The position numbers and the translations under genes are program-made. Below, piece by piece: positions 1-10,698 of a DNA stretch of 64,000 nt (its first letter is position 1; each line of letters begins with the position of its first letter). Under the pieces are notes generated by a model. The model saw only the letters and a program-made list of their open reading frames with translations. It did no database searches and was not told the origin of the DNA. The stretch is from Candidatus Flexicrinis proximus (GTDB lineage Bacteria; Chloroflexota; Anaerolineae; Aggregatilineales; Phototrophicaceae): NCBI GenBank assembly GCA_016712885.1, contig JADJQF010000006.1, positions 300,437 to 364,436 of the forward strand, read 5' to 3'.

Positions 1-1240
1 CGGGCGTTTCGCGGGGGGAGGGGAAGAGAATGCGGCCGCTGTTGCCGACGAAATCTTCGCGGGTGTAGCCGGTGATGCGGGTGACGGCGTCGTTGATGTA
101 GATGACGGGGAGATCGAGGCTGGTGGTGGCATCGGAGATGATGATGGCGGCGGCGCCATGGCTGACGGCGCGTTCCAGGACGCGGAGCGATTCTTCCATG
201 CGGCTGCGCTGGGTGATGTCGGTGGCGACGATCATGGCGCCGGTAATCTGCCCCTCGGAGCGGAGGGGGATGATCCGGTTCTGAAACAGAGCCTGAGTCT
301 CGGCCGAGGGGTCGAGGATGCCAAGGACTTCCACCTCCTGCAGCTCGCCGGTGGCAAAGGTGCGATCGAGGGCGTCGCTGAGGGACTGGCGGGTTTCGGG
401 CAGATAGAGGTCGAGGATCGGATACCCGACCAGGGCCTGCTCGTTGCCTTCGACGGTGAGCAGCGGGTGCTGGAAAAAGGAGACCCGGCGGTCCGGGGTG
501 ATGCGGATGATCGTATCGGGGCTGTTGACGGTGAGGGTGCGCCAATTGAGCTCAGAGGCGCGGAGCTGGCGGGTGCGCTCCTCGACGCGGCGCTCCAGCT
601 CGATCTCGGACTGGCGCACGCGCTGATAGGCGGTCTGAAGCTCGTGCAGCCGGGTGCGCTCAACGGCGCTGCGATGAAAGTGGTAGACGAGGACGACGCC
701 GGAGACCATGACAGTATAGGTGACGATCTCCATGACACGGTGTGTCTCGATGTAACCGAGAGGAGTCAGGAAGTAGAGGAGCGCGATGGGGAAAGCGATA
801 GCGGATACGCAAATCGCGATAAGGGCGCGGGCAGTCGAGAGGAGGGAGCTGAGCAGAATGGGGACGACGATAAAGTAAGGAAGGGGGGCATAGCTGTTGG
901 CGGTGAAGGGGCCGACAGTAAAGAGGATAAAGAGCAGAACGACGAGGACCGACGCAACGGAAGTCACGCGGCCGCGGCAGACGGCGGCGTACAGCCCGAA
1001 GAGGCAAAGCCAGATGCCGGTGGTCAGAATGAAGTCGAGATCGTCGACCGCGGTGGGGTTCAGAAGCGCCTGGCTGGCGAGGGTCAGGGCGCCGATGACG
1101 ATCAGGGCGAACAGGATCGCGAGCAGAAGCTGGGCGTCCTGACGGGCTTCCTGACCGGTGATGGCGGCCGGGGGACGGGTCAGGGCATCCCAGAGGCGGC
1201 GCAGACGAGAATGAAAGGCGAGAACGGGCAGCAGGTTCAT
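1..1240 (-). CDS. Membrane-bound PAS sensor protein, 3' end outside window
   Basis: The frame is open from the ATG at 1240 to the window edge (413 codons seen, no stop). About six hydrophobic helices lie at residues 38-58, 71-88, 94-112, 120-134, 139-158 and 171-187. A charged coiled coil (190-230) follows, then a PAS domain (232-345, ending in the typical VATDITQRSRMEE linker) and a second PAS domain from 357. The second contains ITGYTREDF followed by VGNSGRIL; LOV photoreceptors have Cys in the matching NCRF position, so this is probably not a flavin photosensor. A histidine kinase or a GGDEF output presumably follows beyond position 1. The gene diverges from the propeller gene that starts at 1521. 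The architecture is clear, the output domain and the signal are unknown. Confidence 0.8.
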   Translation of the reverse strand, partial: MNLLPVLAFHSRLRRLWDALTRPPAAITGQEARQDAQLLLAILFALIVIGALTLASQALLNPTAVDDLDFILTTGIWLCLFGLYAAVCRGRVTSVASVLVVLLFILFTVGPFTANSYAPLPYFIVVPILLSSLLSTARALIAICVSAIAFPIALLYFLTPLGYIETHRVMEIVTYTVMVSGVVLVYHFHRSAVERTRLHELQTAYQRVRQSEIELERRVEERTRQLRASELNWRTLTVNSPDTIIRITPDRRVSFFQHPLLTVEGNEQALVGYPILDLYLPETRQSLSDALDRTFATGELQEVEVLGILDPSAETQALFQNRIIPLRSEGQITGAMIVATDITQRSRMEESLRVLERAVSHGAAAIIISDATTSLDLPVIYINDAVTRITGYTREDFVGNSGRILFPSPRETP

Positions 1241-1289
1241 CGATGACCCTTGGGCGGGAGAATGACGTAAGGCTAACGCTATTGTATAG

Positions 1290-1350
1290 CGCGGAGGCGC
1301 TGCATCCACACCACCGCCAAAGGGCTCGCGCCCTCTGGACTCCCGCAGCG
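1290..1350. repeat. Partial multi-hairpin intergenic element
   Basis: Two hairpins of the element are visible: an imperfect GGAGGCGCTGCATCC and AGGGCTCGCGCCCT, followed by the usual CTGGACTCCC spacer. The central long stem and the remaining hairpins are absent. It sits between two divergent genes. Confidence 0.6.
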
Positions 1351-1520
1351 GCGATTATGCGGGGAGACGCAGAACGCTGACCCGATTGTAACGCGGGTGG
1401 CGGCTGGTGAGGACGGCAGAAAACAGGGGTGGGGGCGCGGTTTTTCAAAGGCGATTGGTAGGCCGGGGATTAGCACGGCATAATCAGCGGCCAACAGAGG
1501 GCAGGAGCGGGGACAGGTCG

Positions 1521-3369
1521 ATGAAGCGCGCAGCGGTGATCCTTCTCGTCTTACTAAGCTTTCCGGGGTACGCACAGGGGAGCGTGCCAATCACGGCAGA
1601 CACAGCGGTGGAGGTGATGAACCTGATGGCGGTCGGGCCGGGGCGGGCCTACGATGTGGCCTTCGCGCCCAACGGCAAACTGATCGCGGTCGCCTCGTCG
1701 AAGGGGGTGAAGCTGTACGAGACCGGCGCGTTCGGGGCGGAAGATCTGCTGGACCGCGAGAATGGGCGTTCGGTGGTGCGGCTGGCATTTGCGCCTGACG
1801 CGCAGACGATTGTGGCGTTGGACCCCGGCTACAACGTCAGGATGCTCGACACGAACAGCGGCGAGGCGATCTTCGACGAATATCCGGACGATCTGGGCGG
1901 AAGCCTGACGGCCGTGGCGGTATCGCCGGACCAGACGACGTATGCGATCGGTGCGAGCGACTTTCTTGACTTATATGCCTTCGACACACGAGCAGCTCTT
2001 TCAAGCCAGCGGTCACGCGCACATCATCACCGCGATCGACTACAGCCCGGACGGGGAGCACCTTGCGACCAGCAGTTGGGATTCGTCGGTCAAGGTGTGG
2101 CACACGGCAGATGGCAGCGAGGCGAGAACCCTGCTGGGGCACAACGACGGCGTCCTGTCGGTGGACTATAACGCGGACGGCGACCGGCTGGTGACAGCCA
2201 GCGCCGATGGCACGGTACGGCTGTGGGATCCGAATTCAGGAGAAGAACTGGCGGTGCTGGCGCAGGGGGAGGTGCCGTTCCAGGCGGCGAAGTTCGACCC
2301 AAGCGGCGAACGGGTGGCGGCAGGCAACCAGGACGGACTGCTGCTGCTGATCAACACGGAGAGCGGCGAGACGCAGGCGGTACTGAGCGAGGCCGGACAA
2401 GCGATCGTCAGCCTGGAGTTCAGCCCGGACGGACGGCAGCTGGTGAGCGCGCGGCCAGCCAGGTGCAGCTCTGGGACCTTGAGAGCATGTCTGAGACCGG
2501 GGCGGCAAGGTTTGAGGAAGGATTCCGGGCGGTGGCGCTGAACGCGGACGGCTCGCTGGGGGCGGCCGGCGGCGCGGGTGGCGTGACCTATGTGTGGGAG
2601 ACAGCGGGAGGCGAACGGACTGCGGAATTCGAGGCGGGCGATGCGCCAATTACCGGGCTGGCGTTCACACTGGAAAGCCCGACGCTATATATCGGCAGCC
2701 AAAGCAGCGATATCGTGGAGATGGACCTGGGGACAGGTGAACGGGTCGGGTTCCTTGAAGGCACGGACGCGCTGACGGATATGACCTCGCATCCGACGCT
2801 CTCGATGATCAACGCGGCGATGGCGGACGGCGCGCTGCGCTGGTGGTCGACTGAAACCGGCGAAATCTTCGGGACATCCCTATGATTCGCACAACAGCGC
2901 GCCGACGGCAACGGTGTTCAGCCCGGACGGGCGGTGGATGGCCTCCGCCGACGCGGGCGGGGCGATTCATATCTGGGACGTCACGAGCGGCAACTATCTA
3001 TACACGCTCGAAGGCGCCGGCGCAGCGGTGAATGATCTGGCGTTCAGCCACGACGGCGAGATGCTGACCGCGGCGCTTGACGACGCACGGGTGGGCATTT
3101 GGCGGTTGGATGATCCGACGCGGCCGGTGCTAGAGCTGGGGGGATTCTTCGACAGCGTCCGTGCGGTCGAATTCAGCGCGGACGACACGCTGATCGCCAC
3201 GGGGGGCTTTGACGACACGGTGCGCCTGTTCGACACGTTCACGGGCGAAATGTATAACACCCTGTACGGGCATAACGAGGACATCTACGATCTCGCGTTC
3301 AGCCCGGATGGGACGCGGCTGTATTCGGCGGGCGCGGACGGGCAGGTGATCGTGTGGTACGTGCCGTAG
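1521..3369 (+). CDS. Secreted WD40-repeat protein, three frameshifts
   Basis: A signal peptide (MKRAAVILLVLLSFPGYAQG) is followed by at least ten WD40-type blades with repeated FSPDG, VKVWH, VRLWD and IHIWD strands, ending IVWYVP. The reading frame shifts near 1985, near 2452 and near 2878. Each shift is explained by one base, and the blade pattern continues directly on both sides; for example the stop in EIFGTSL* is followed in another frame by PYDSHNSAPTATVFSPDGRW. I therefore annotate one gene of about 616 codons. The product should be an extracytoplasmic beta-propeller, a protein-interaction scaffold of unknown partner. Similar secreted propellers occur at 8852, 29620 and 56421. Sequencing error is more likely than real decay because dnaN and glmS in this window show the same kind of shift. 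Confidence 0.8.
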
Positions 3370-3400
3370 AGAGCGATTAGCGGAGAGCTTTTAGCGATTA

Positions 3401-3441
3401 GCAACCTCACCCCCGGCCCCTCTCCGAGCGGAGAGGGGTGA
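3401..3441. repeat. CCTCACCCCCGG hairpin repeat
   Basis: A copy of the GCAACCTCACCCCCGG sequence runs into the perfect hairpin CCCCTCTCC-GAGC-GGAGAGGGG. At least ten near-identical copies occur between genes in this window, always containing the 9 bp stem. This copy lies between convergent genes and could also end transcription. Confidence 0.8.
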
Positions 3442-3537
3442 AGCGCAGAGGGATGGTGGCGGGCGGGATGCATACGGCCACCTTCCCTATTCGGATGATT
3501 TCATTCAGAGTGACGGCAAACGGGAGGCAGAGAGGCG

Positions 3538-5268
3538 TTAGACGGGCAGGCGGACGGTGACGGTGGTGCCGACGCCTTCGACGCTTTGGAGTTCGACGGT
3601 GCCGTGCATGCGTTCGACCAGTTTGGCGACGAGCGCCAGGCCGAGGCCGTTGCCGGATATTTCATCGAGATTGCTGCCACGGATGAGGGGCTGGAAGACC
3701 AACTGCTGCTCGGCAACGGGGATGCCGATGCCGTGATCGGCGACGCAGATGACCAGCAGGCGGCCTTCGACGGAGAGGGTAAGCTGGACATCGGTCTTCG
3801 AGAACTTGACGGCATTGGTAAGCAAGTGGACGAGGATAGTTTCGACCGACTTGTGGGAGATATGCACGGTGCCGGCGTTGGGCTGCAGGGTGACGTGGAC
3901 GACGGCGGTAGGCAGGCGGTAGCGCTCGAGGCCGGCCAGCGCGTCCTGGGCGAGGGTCTCCAGGGTAAGCGGCTCGGCCGGGAGGGCCGCGAAGCCGGCG
4001 TCCTCCAGTTTGAGGAGTTCGACGATATCTTCCAGGAGGACGGTCATCCACCGCACCTGGGTGGAGATACGCTGGAGGCGTTCCTGACGCTGCGCCAGGG
4101 AGAGCCGGTCGCCATATTTCTCGACCATCTCGGCGGTGCTCTGGATGATGGTGAGGGGCGTGCGGAACTCGTGGGAGAGGCGGTGCAGGATGGCGTGCTT
4201 CTGGTCGTTGAGGTGGAGTTTAGCCTGAATGGCGGCCTTGTCGATGGCGAAGACGGTCCGCAGGACGGTGAAGCGCAGATCGCTGCTGCGTTTCTGCTGG
4301 CCGGGGATTTCGGTGGTCATGCGCTGGTAGGCGCTGACGACGCCGGACATATCGCCGAGATGTTCGTAGGCGGATTTGAGGCAGTCGAGAATGCCGAGGG
4401 CCGATTCGATGATCTGAGCGCCGATGGCGAGGGTATAGGCGCGTTCCCAGGCGGCGACGGAGTCAAGGTGGCGGTCTTCACGGGCGAAGATTTCGGCGGA
4501 GAGGGTCTCGTAATTGAGGGCGAGGCCGGTAGACAGTGAGGTATACAAGCGGGCAAAGCTGGCGTGCTGCCGGGCATCGTGCAGACTGCCGCGCGCGAGG
4601 TAAATGCTGCCGAGGATGAAGTGCGCCTGGCCGATCTGGGGCTGGGATTCGGCGGCTGAGGCAAGCGCGAGAGCCTGTTGGGCGTGGTGGAGGGCGTCAT
4701 CGAGGCGGTCGAGCCGGCAGAAGATAAGGGCGAGATTGCCGTGGGTGATGCTGAGGTCGAGGCCGTCGTGAAGCGTGGGCGGCGTGAGCTGGATCGACTC
4801 CTGCAGGAGGGCGAGCGCGGTTTCGTATTCGCCTTCGTTGAGATGAACCAGGGCCAGGTCGTGGAGGGCCATGGAAGTCAGTTCGGGGTCTTCGAGGCGG
4901 CGACCGATCTCAAGCTGGTGCTCGTAGAGGCGGATGGCTTCCTGAACGATGCCGCACTCGGCGAAGTTCAGGGCGAGGACGTTGACGGTACGGGCCTCGA
5001 CGTCGGGGTAGCCGTAGGCACGGGCGAGCATGAGGGCTTCGAGGGCATGGGTGAGCGACGATTCATGGCGGTTGAGGATGGCGTAGGCCCAGGCCTGATG
5101 GTTGAGGGCGACGGCATAGCGGTAGAAATCGCCGAGGGTCTGCGCCTGAGCGGCGGCCTCACTGGCAACAACCAACATACGCTGATGATCGCTGAACTTG
5201 AGCGACTCGGCTTCAGAGAGGATGCGGTCAACGCCAGCAGCGGCGGACGAGGATGGAGCGGCAGACAT
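3538..5268 (-). CDS. TPR-containing soluble sensor histidine kinase
   Basis: The protein has 576 residues and no membrane segment. Residues 30-330 form tetratricopeptide-like helix pairs (for example SMALHDLALVHLNEGEYETA and HFILGSIYLARGSLHDA), a protein-interaction sensor region. A HisKA dimerisation domain follows with the H-box LSHEFRTPLT (phospho-acceptor His366). The HATPase domain has an N-box HLLTNAVKFS (Asn485), a G1 box VADHGIGIP (Asp511) and a G2 box GNGLGLAL (539-546). All catalytic boxes are intact. No response regulator is adjacent; the nearest is the lone receiver at 55807. The signal is unknown. TPR-kinase fusions of this type usually read a partner protein in the cytoplasm. 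Confidence 0.9.
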   Translation of the reverse strand: MSAAPSSSAAAGVDRILSEAESLKFSDHQRMLVVASEAAAQAQTLGDFYRYAVALNHQAWAYAILNRHESSLTHALEALMLARAYGYPDVEARTVNVLALNFAECGIVQEAIRLYEHQLEIGRRLEDPELTSMALHDLALVHLNEGEYETALALLQESIQLTPPTLHDGLDLSITHGNLALIFCRLDRLDDALHHAQQALALASAAESQPQIGQAHFILGSIYLARGSLHDARQHASFARLYTSLSTGLALNYETLSAEIFAREDRHLDSVAAWERAYTLAIGAQIIESALGILDCLKSAYEHLGDMSGVVSAYQRMTTEIPGQQKRSSDLRFTVLRTVFAIDKAAIQAKLHLNDQKHAILHRLSHEFRTPLTIIQSTAEMVEKYGDRLSLAQRQERLQRISTQVRWMTVLLEDIVELLKLEDAGFAALPAEPLTLETLAQDALAGLERYRLPTAVVHVTLQPNAGTVHISHKSVETILVHLLTNAVKFSKTDVQLTLSVEGRLLVICVADHGIGIPVAEQQLVFQPLIRGSNLDEISGNGLGLALVAKLVERMHGTVELQSVEGVGTTVTVRLPV

Positions 5269-5403
5269 ATACCCTGCTCAATGAGCAACCGATAACAGCG
5301 AAGCCGACGGTGAGTTGGGAGACGGGAGGATGCCGGATAAGACTACGTTACCATGATTTCGGAATATGAAGCACAAGGATATGGAGCCGGCGCGCAGGGC
5401 CGG

Positions 5404-5440
5404 AAAACAGACAGCCCAGCGGATGATGGCGGGCTGTCTG
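5404..5440 (-). terminator. Rho-independent terminator for the gene at 5549-7330
   Basis: A 10 bp perfect stem CAGACAGCCC / GGGCTGTCTG is followed on the minus strand by TTTT. It lies about 110 bases downstream of the stop at 5549. Confidence 0.6.
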
Positions 5441-5548
5441 AATTTGCGAGGGGAATGACAGGCTATTGAGCGGGCGACCTCGTGGCGCGCACGCCACAAA
5501 ACCGCCAGAGGGGGGTAAGCAGGGCGGCTTTGCCGCCCCGGTTATGGA

Positions 5549-7330
5549 TTAGCCGGCGTCGGCGGTTGGGATCAGCGTCGGCAGGCCGGGCGCGATCTCG
5601 GACGGCTGGACAATCGGCACGCCGTACATCTGCATTTGGGCGTTGATGGTCGGCGCGAGCAGGATCAGGCCGTCGGTGCTGAAGACGACCGGACCGAAGC
5701 CGCCGGTGGACAATTCGTTGAGAGTGCTGCCATTGCTGGTGTCGCTCAGGCGGACGGTGCCCTGAACGGTGCCAACAGCGACCAGGGAACCGTCCGGGTT
5801 CAGCGCGGGGCGCGACCAACTCGTGCCGGCTTCCCCGATGGGTGCAGGGCCGGGTATCAGTTGGGCCGGATCGGACGCGGATACACCGAACAGACGCAGG
5901 CCGGGCAAGCCATCGGCGCGCACGCCGGTAACGGCAAGCGTCGTCCCGTTGATGTTGACGGCCAGCTTCGGGTTGGCGAGATCATGGCTGGCGAAGGCCT
6001 GCGGCGCAGGCAGCCAGCCAATGCCGGGCTCCACCACGAACAGGGCGATCTGCGTATCGGTTGCGGCGTAGAGGGCCATGCCATCGGCACGGAACACGAG
6101 GTCGCGTATCGCGCTACCCAGCGTAAAGGTTGCGGTCACACGGCTGGCATCGCCATTACGGTCGATGCTGTGGACGGTGATGGTGTTGGCGGCCGCGCCG
6201 AACGAGGCGACCGAAAACGATTCCATATCTACGGCCAGCACCGGCGCGGGATTGGCCGGGAAGCTGATCGAGAGGATGGAGGGATCGTTGGCTGCGGTGA
6301 GCATGCCGCTGAGCGCGTCGGAGGTCCAGATGCGGCCGTCGAAATCGCGCTGGATATAGTTGAACTGGCCGACAATCTCACTGGTCGGCTGCCACTGGGC
6401 TTCGGCCATGGTGGTGAAGGTGTCGAGCGGGAGCGCCCAGACGACGGCCTTGCCGTTTTCATAGGCGACGAATACACCGGCATGCGGCGCGGTCAGGCCC
6501 AGCGTACCGACGGTAAAGGGCGCGCCGACGGCCTGGACGACACCGACGTTGCCCGGCAGGATCTGAATGGCGTCGGTCAGGACCGGCTCACTATAGTAAT
6601 CGCCGCGCTGACCTTCAGCGGTCCATCCCGCGAGTATGCCGTCAATGGTGACCGCATACCAGGCGATGTCCTCGACGCAGAGGGGACCGTCGACAACGAC
6701 AAAGAGAGTGCCGGAGAGCAGATCGCCGACGTGCGCGGCGTCGATATTGGGCGCCTGGCGCAGGTTGTTGGAGACATCACCGAGGATGACGCGCCCGGTG
6801 GATCCGACGACGAGACGGGTCGGCAGGCCGCCGCAGGTCATCGGCTGAAGGAAGCGCGGGGGCTCCTGGCGGACATAGATCGGCGCTGCGGTCGGCGTGA
6901 TGGTGGGAGTCGGGGTTGGGGTCGAAGTCGGAGTCGGAGTGGCTGACGGCACGAGGGTGATCAGGAACCCGTTGCTGCTGTTGGGCGTGCGGCAGACGAC
7001 GGTGATGAGCATGCCCTCGCGGTCATAGGCGAAGCGGTACTCCCACTCGTAAAAGTCGTCGAGGTTGACGTCGACTTCGATGGTGGTGGCAAAATAGACA
7101 TTCGAGTCGGTGGCGGCGACGCTTGCGCAGCCGAGATTGCTGCCGGTCAGGCGTTCTTCGTTGTACTTGTAGGCGACCTGGCCGCCTTCATAGGCGTAGT
7201 GGGTGTCCAGCCGTTCGTTGATATCGTTGAAGGCGTGGATGAGCGCTTGGTCGAGGGGAACTGCGGATTGCGCAGCGGTGAATGTCGAGAGGAAGAGCAG
7301 CGAGAGGATAACCGGGAAGATACGATGCAT
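5549..7330 (-). CDS. Secreted SH3b/beta-propeller protein
   Basis: I chose the ATG at 7330 because GGAG lies 6 bases upstream; a TTG two codons earlier is unlikely. A signal peptide (ILSLLFLSTFTAAQSA) is followed by a small alpha/beta domain (residues 20-120), a Thr-Pro linker (TPTSTPTPTPTITPT, about 125-145), an SH3b-like segment (LRQAPNIDAAHVGDLLSGT) and a C-terminal propeller of degenerate WD40 blades (ALNPDGSLVAVGTVQGTVRL). The product is extracytoplasmic, perhaps wall- or polymer-binding through the SH3b domain. Ser/Thr-Pro linkers of this type are common in secreted proteins of Chloroflexota. The function is unknown. Confidence 0.75.
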   Translation of the reverse strand: MHRIFPVILSLLFLSTFTAAQSAVPLDQALIHAFNDINERLDTHYAYEGGQVAYKYNEERLTGSNLGCASVAATDSNVYFATTIEVDVNLDDFYEWEYRFAYDREGMLITVVCRTPNSSNGFLITLVPSATPTPTSTPTPTPTITPTAAPIYVRQEPPRFLQPMTCGGLPTRLVVGSTGRVILGDVSNNLRQAPNIDAAHVGDLLSGTLFVVVDGPLCVEDIAWYAVTIDGILAGWTAEGQRGDYYSEPVLTDAIQILPGNVGVVQAVGAPFTVGTLGLTAPHAGVFVAYENGKAVVWALPLDTFTTMAEAQWQPTSEIVGQFNYIQRDFDGRIWTSDALSGMLTAANDPSILSISFPANPAPVLAVDMESFSVASFGAAANTITVHSIDRNGDASRVTATFTLGSAIRDLVFRADGMALYAATDTQIALFVVEPGIGWLPAPQAFASHDLANPKLAVNINGTTLAVTGVRADGLPGLRLFGVSASDPAQLIPGPAPIGEAGTSWSRPALNPDGSLVAVGTVQGTVRLSDTSNGSTLNELSTGGFGPVVFSTDGLILLAPTINAQMQMYGVPIVQPSEIAPGLPTLIPTADAG

Positions 7331-7508
7331 GGACAACTCCTGTTAAAGAACGGCATTCTTTCATAGTAACCCCGATTCAAGGCCATGAGTCGAACGTTCA
7401 TCATCGGTCAGGGCGGCATTTCGTATTCCACCGAGTCGAATGCTCATTTAGCGGCGACCGTTTACAATCCACGCCATTCCAAGTAACGACGACTGCTGAG
7501 GAGCTGCC

Positions 7509-8684
7509 ATGTCCACCACCGATTTTCTCGAAGCCCAGTTACAGGACCTGCGCGATCAGGGGCTGTATAACACGATCCGGACGATCGACAGCCCGATGGA
7601 TGGGCATATCGTGGTCGACGGGCAGAACGTGCTGAATTTCTGCGCCAACAACTATCTGGGGCTGGCGAACCATCCGCGGCTGAAGGAAGCGGCCAAACGG
7701 GCGATCGACCAGTACGGGATCGGGCCGGGCGCGGTACGGACGATTGCCGGGACGATGAGCCTGCATGTGAAGCTGGAGCAGCGGCTGGCGGAGTTCAAAG
7801 GCGCCGAAGCGGTGATCACGCTGCAGTCGGGGTTCACGGCCAATCTGGCGGCGATCCCCGGACTGGTGGGCAAAGGCGATGTGATCTTCAGCGATGCGCT
7901 GAACCATGCCAGCATCATCGACGGCTGCCGGCTGTCGCGGGCGACAATTGTCGGATATGCGCACAATGACGTCGACGACCTGCGGCGCAAAATCGCCGAA
8001 ACGAGCGAATATGGACGGCGGCTGATCATCAGCGACGGGGTATTCAGCATGGACGGCGACATCGCTCCCCTGCCGGCGCTGGTGGAAGTGGCGAAACACT
8101 ACGGCATCCTGCTGATGGTGGACGACGCGCATGGCGAGGGCGTGCTGGGGCGCGGCGGGCGTGGGATCGTCGACCACTTTGGCCTGCATGGTCAGGTCGA
8201 TGTGGAAGTCGGCACGATGAGCAAGGCGTTCGGGGCGGTGGGCGGGATTGTGGCCGGCAAACAGGTCATCATCGACTGGCTGCGCCAGCGCGCACGGCCG
8301 TTCCTGTTCAGCTCGGCGATGACCGTGCCGGACGCGGCGGCCTGCCTGGAGGCGGTCGACATCCTCGAAGAGTCGGAAGACCTGGTGAAGCGGCTGTGGG
8401 CGAACGCGGCGTTCCTGAAGGAACAGCTGCAGGCGCTCGGATTCGACATCGGCCACTCGCAGACGCCGATCATCCCGCTGATGCTGGGCGAGGCGGCGCT
8501 GGCGCAGGCCTTCAGCCGCAAGCTGTTCGAGCAGGGCGTGTTCGCCATGCCGATTGGCTTCCCGACCGTGGCCAAAGGCGCGGCCCGTATCCGCGTGATG
8601 AACACCGCCGCGCACTCGCAGTCCGATCTGGAGACGGCGCTGGCGGCCTTCGAGTCGGTCGGCATCGCGCTCGGCGTGATCTAA
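7509..8684 (+). CDS. kbl: Glycine C-acetyltransferase (2-amino-3-ketobutyrate CoA ligase)
   Basis: The protein has 391 residues, the usual length for this PLP-dependent alpha-oxoamine synthase. It cleaves 2-amino-3-oxobutanoate with CoA to glycine and acetyl-CoA, the second step of threonine breakdown. The PLP lysine is Lys239 in GTMSKAFGAVGG; the pyridine-binding Asp205 is in VDDAHGEG and the stacking His133 in LNHASI. RTIAGTMSLHVKLE is also typical of the family. AKB ligase, 8-amino-7-oxononanoate synthase (BioF) and serine palmitoyltransferase are paralogues; the N-terminus (LRDQGLYNTIRTIDSP) fits Kbl best. Threonine dehydrogenase (tdh), its frequent neighbour, is not present. Confidence 0.9.
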   Translation: MSTTDFLEAQLQDLRDQGLYNTIRTIDSPMDGHIVVDGQNVLNFCANNYLGLANHPRLKEAAKRAIDQYGIGPGAVRTIAGTMSLHVKLEQRLAEFKGAEAVITLQSGFTANLAAIPGLVGKGDVIFSDALNHASIIDGCRLSRATIVGYAHNDVDDLRRKIAETSEYGRRLIISDGVFSMDGDIAPLPALVEVAKHYGILLMVDDAHGEGVLGRGGRGIVDHFGLHGQVDVEVGTMSKAFGAVGGIVAGKQVIIDWLRQRARPFLFSSAMTVPDAAACLEAVDILEESEDLVKRLWANAAFLKEQLQALGFDIGHSQTPIIPLMLGEAALAQAFSRKLFEQGVFAMPIGFPTVAKGAARIRVMNTAAHSQSDLETALAAFESVGIALGVI

Positions 8685-8695
8685 CGGACATTTTG

Positions 8696-8837
8696 TCAGG
8701 GGCGCTGCCCCCGACACCCCCGCGAGGGACTTGCGCCCCTCGACCCCTCATCTGCGATTTGATGGCGCTTGCGCCATCAAATCGCAATAGGAGGTGCAGG
8801 AGTGTCAACTCCTGCTGGGTTCAGGGCAAAGCCCTGA
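8696..8837. repeat. Multi-hairpin intergenic element, forward copy
   Basis: Five hairpins occur in order: GGGGC-GCT-GCCCC, GAGGG/CCCTC, a perfect 16 bp central stem (TGCGATTTGATGGCGC, loop TT, 8753-8786), GCAGGAGT/ACTCCTGC and CAGGGC-AAA-GCCCTG. This is one of the best-preserved copies and lies between the convergent kbl and propeller genes. Confidence 0.85.
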
Positions 8838-8851
8838 GAAAGCCGAGGCGG

Positions 8852-10698
8852 CTACTGGATGGCCCAGACACGGGCGACGCCGTCTTCAGCGACGGTGACG
8901 ATGCGCGTGGCGTCTGGGTGGATGGCGAGGCCAAGAATGCTGTCGGTATGGGCCAGCGCCTCGAAGATGACGGCGCGCGTCTGCGAGTCGATCACGCGCA
9001 GCGAAAGGTCATAGCTGACGGCGGCCAGCCATGACCCGTCCGGCGCGTAGGCGAGGTCGCTGACCGGGCCGAAGAAGACGGGCAGCACGGTCTCGAGGGC
9101 CAGGGCGGGAACGGTGACGAAGCGCACGGCGCCGTCGGAGGCTCCGACCGCCAGCGTGCGGCCATTGTCGCTGAGCGCGACGGCGAGCGGAATCACGTCA
9201 TCGTCCAGTTTCAATTTGGCGCCGTTGCGCGGACGGCGGTTGCCGATCTCGAACAGGGTCAGGACCCCGGCATCGCTGGCGGTGACCAGACGGCGATTGG
9301 TGGGGTCGACGGCGAGACTGTTGAAGACGGCATTTTCGCCGCGTTCGCGCTCGGTGCCTTCGCCGGTGACGACATTGGTAAAGGCGACGGTGGCGTCACG
9401 GCCGGCGCTGATGACGAGCACGCCGTCATCGCCGGGGGTGGCGAGACCGGCGACGGCGCCCTGATGGACGGGCCATTCTGCGATGACGTGTTCGCCGAGC
9501 GGACCGATGACGACGAGCGTGCCGTCTTCCATGCCGGCCACCAGACGGCCATCGGCGAGGAAGACCAGAGCGGTCGGGGTGCCGCGCCCGATCTGAAGCG
9601 CGGCTCGGGGCGTGAGCGTGTCGGTGTTATAGAAGGTGATGTGACCGTCGGTGGAGCCAATGGCAAGCGAACGGCCATCGGCGCTGTAGGCGACGCTGTA
9701 GGCTTTGTCCGGCATCCACAGGCGGCTGATTGGCTCCTGATGTTCCGCGTCCCAGATGGAGATTTCCTGGGCGCTGGCGGTGGCGACAATACCGCCGGGG
9801 GCAGCGGCCACGGCCTGCAGCGGATGACGGGGTTCGTTGACGCGTTCGTAGGCGGGCGCGTTTTCGGGCAGCATCCGGCCGCGCAGGATTTCGTCGCCGC
9901 CGACGGTCAGGAGCAGACCTTCGGGGGAGAGCGCCATGTCCTGAACGGGGATTTCGGCGTTATCGAGGGTGAGCCGCTGCGCGCGGGATGCGACATCCCA
10001 CAAGATGATCCGGCCAATATCATCGGCGCTGACGAGCGTGCCGTCGGGCAAAAAGACGAGGGTGCGTGCGGCGGTCGTGTGACCGGTCAGCGCGGCGACT
10101 TCGGTCCCGGCGGCGACATCCCAGAGATGCACGGTCCCGGTGTCGTCGGCCCCGGCCAGAAGCGTACTGTCAGGACTGAAAGCAAGCGCATTTGTGCGCG
10201 CCGGCACGCCGGAGATGATGGCACGCACGCTCAGTTTGTCGGCATCCCAGAGCCGCACGGACAGGTCGTCGCCGGCGCTGGCGAGCGTTGCGCCATCCGG
10301 GCTGAACGTGACGGCGCTGACCCCGGTCTGATGATCGCGCGATTCAAGCAGCGGCTCCCCCGTGGCGAGGTCCCAGACGCGGAGGCTGTAGTCCCAGCCG
10401 CCGGCGGCGACGCGCGTGCCAGCAGGATTGATGGCGACGGTGACGGCGTAGAACTCGCTGCCGGCCATACGTTCGGTGGCGTCGGGGGCGCGGGTTTCGG
10501 TGACGAGGACGCCGACGGAGGTGGCGACGGCGAGCAGTTTGCCGTTGGGGGTGAAGGCGAGATCGTTGGCCTGGCCGTGTCCCAGCACCGCGACCTGAGG
10601 AAGCTGCGCGGCGTTGGCGGTCGAGGATGACCGTTTCCTGCGCGACGGGTCAGGAGGGCGAGAAGCAGCGCGATGATCAAGGCGAGGACGAAGCGCAT
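8852..10698 (-). CDS. Secreted WD40-repeat protein, frameshift after signal peptide
   Basis: The 578-residue body is a long series of WD40 blades (LRVWDLATG, VRLWDADK, VHLWDVAAG, ARVWAIQ at the C-terminus), enough for about two seven-bladed propellers. It lacks an export signal, but the sequence just upstream encodes MRFVLALIIALLLALLTR in another frame, starting at 10698. One or two base indels between about 10605 and 10645 would join the signal peptide through AQETVILD to QLPQVAVLGHGQANDLAF. I therefore place the true start at 10698. It is a paralogue of the propellers at 1521, 29620 and 56421, with unknown partner and role. Confidence 0.8.

Noticed and set aside
158..1246. 362-codon plus-strand frame
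   Set aside because: It is the antisense of the PAS sensor gene, whose minus-strand translation has clear membrane and PAS features.
5636..6946. 436-codon plus-strand frame
   Set aside because: It is antisense to the secreted SH3b/propeller gene; low-complexity translation, no domain, no start signal.
7539..8717. 392-codon minus-strand frame
   Set aside because: It is antisense to glycine C-acetyltransferase, which has all its catalytic residues.
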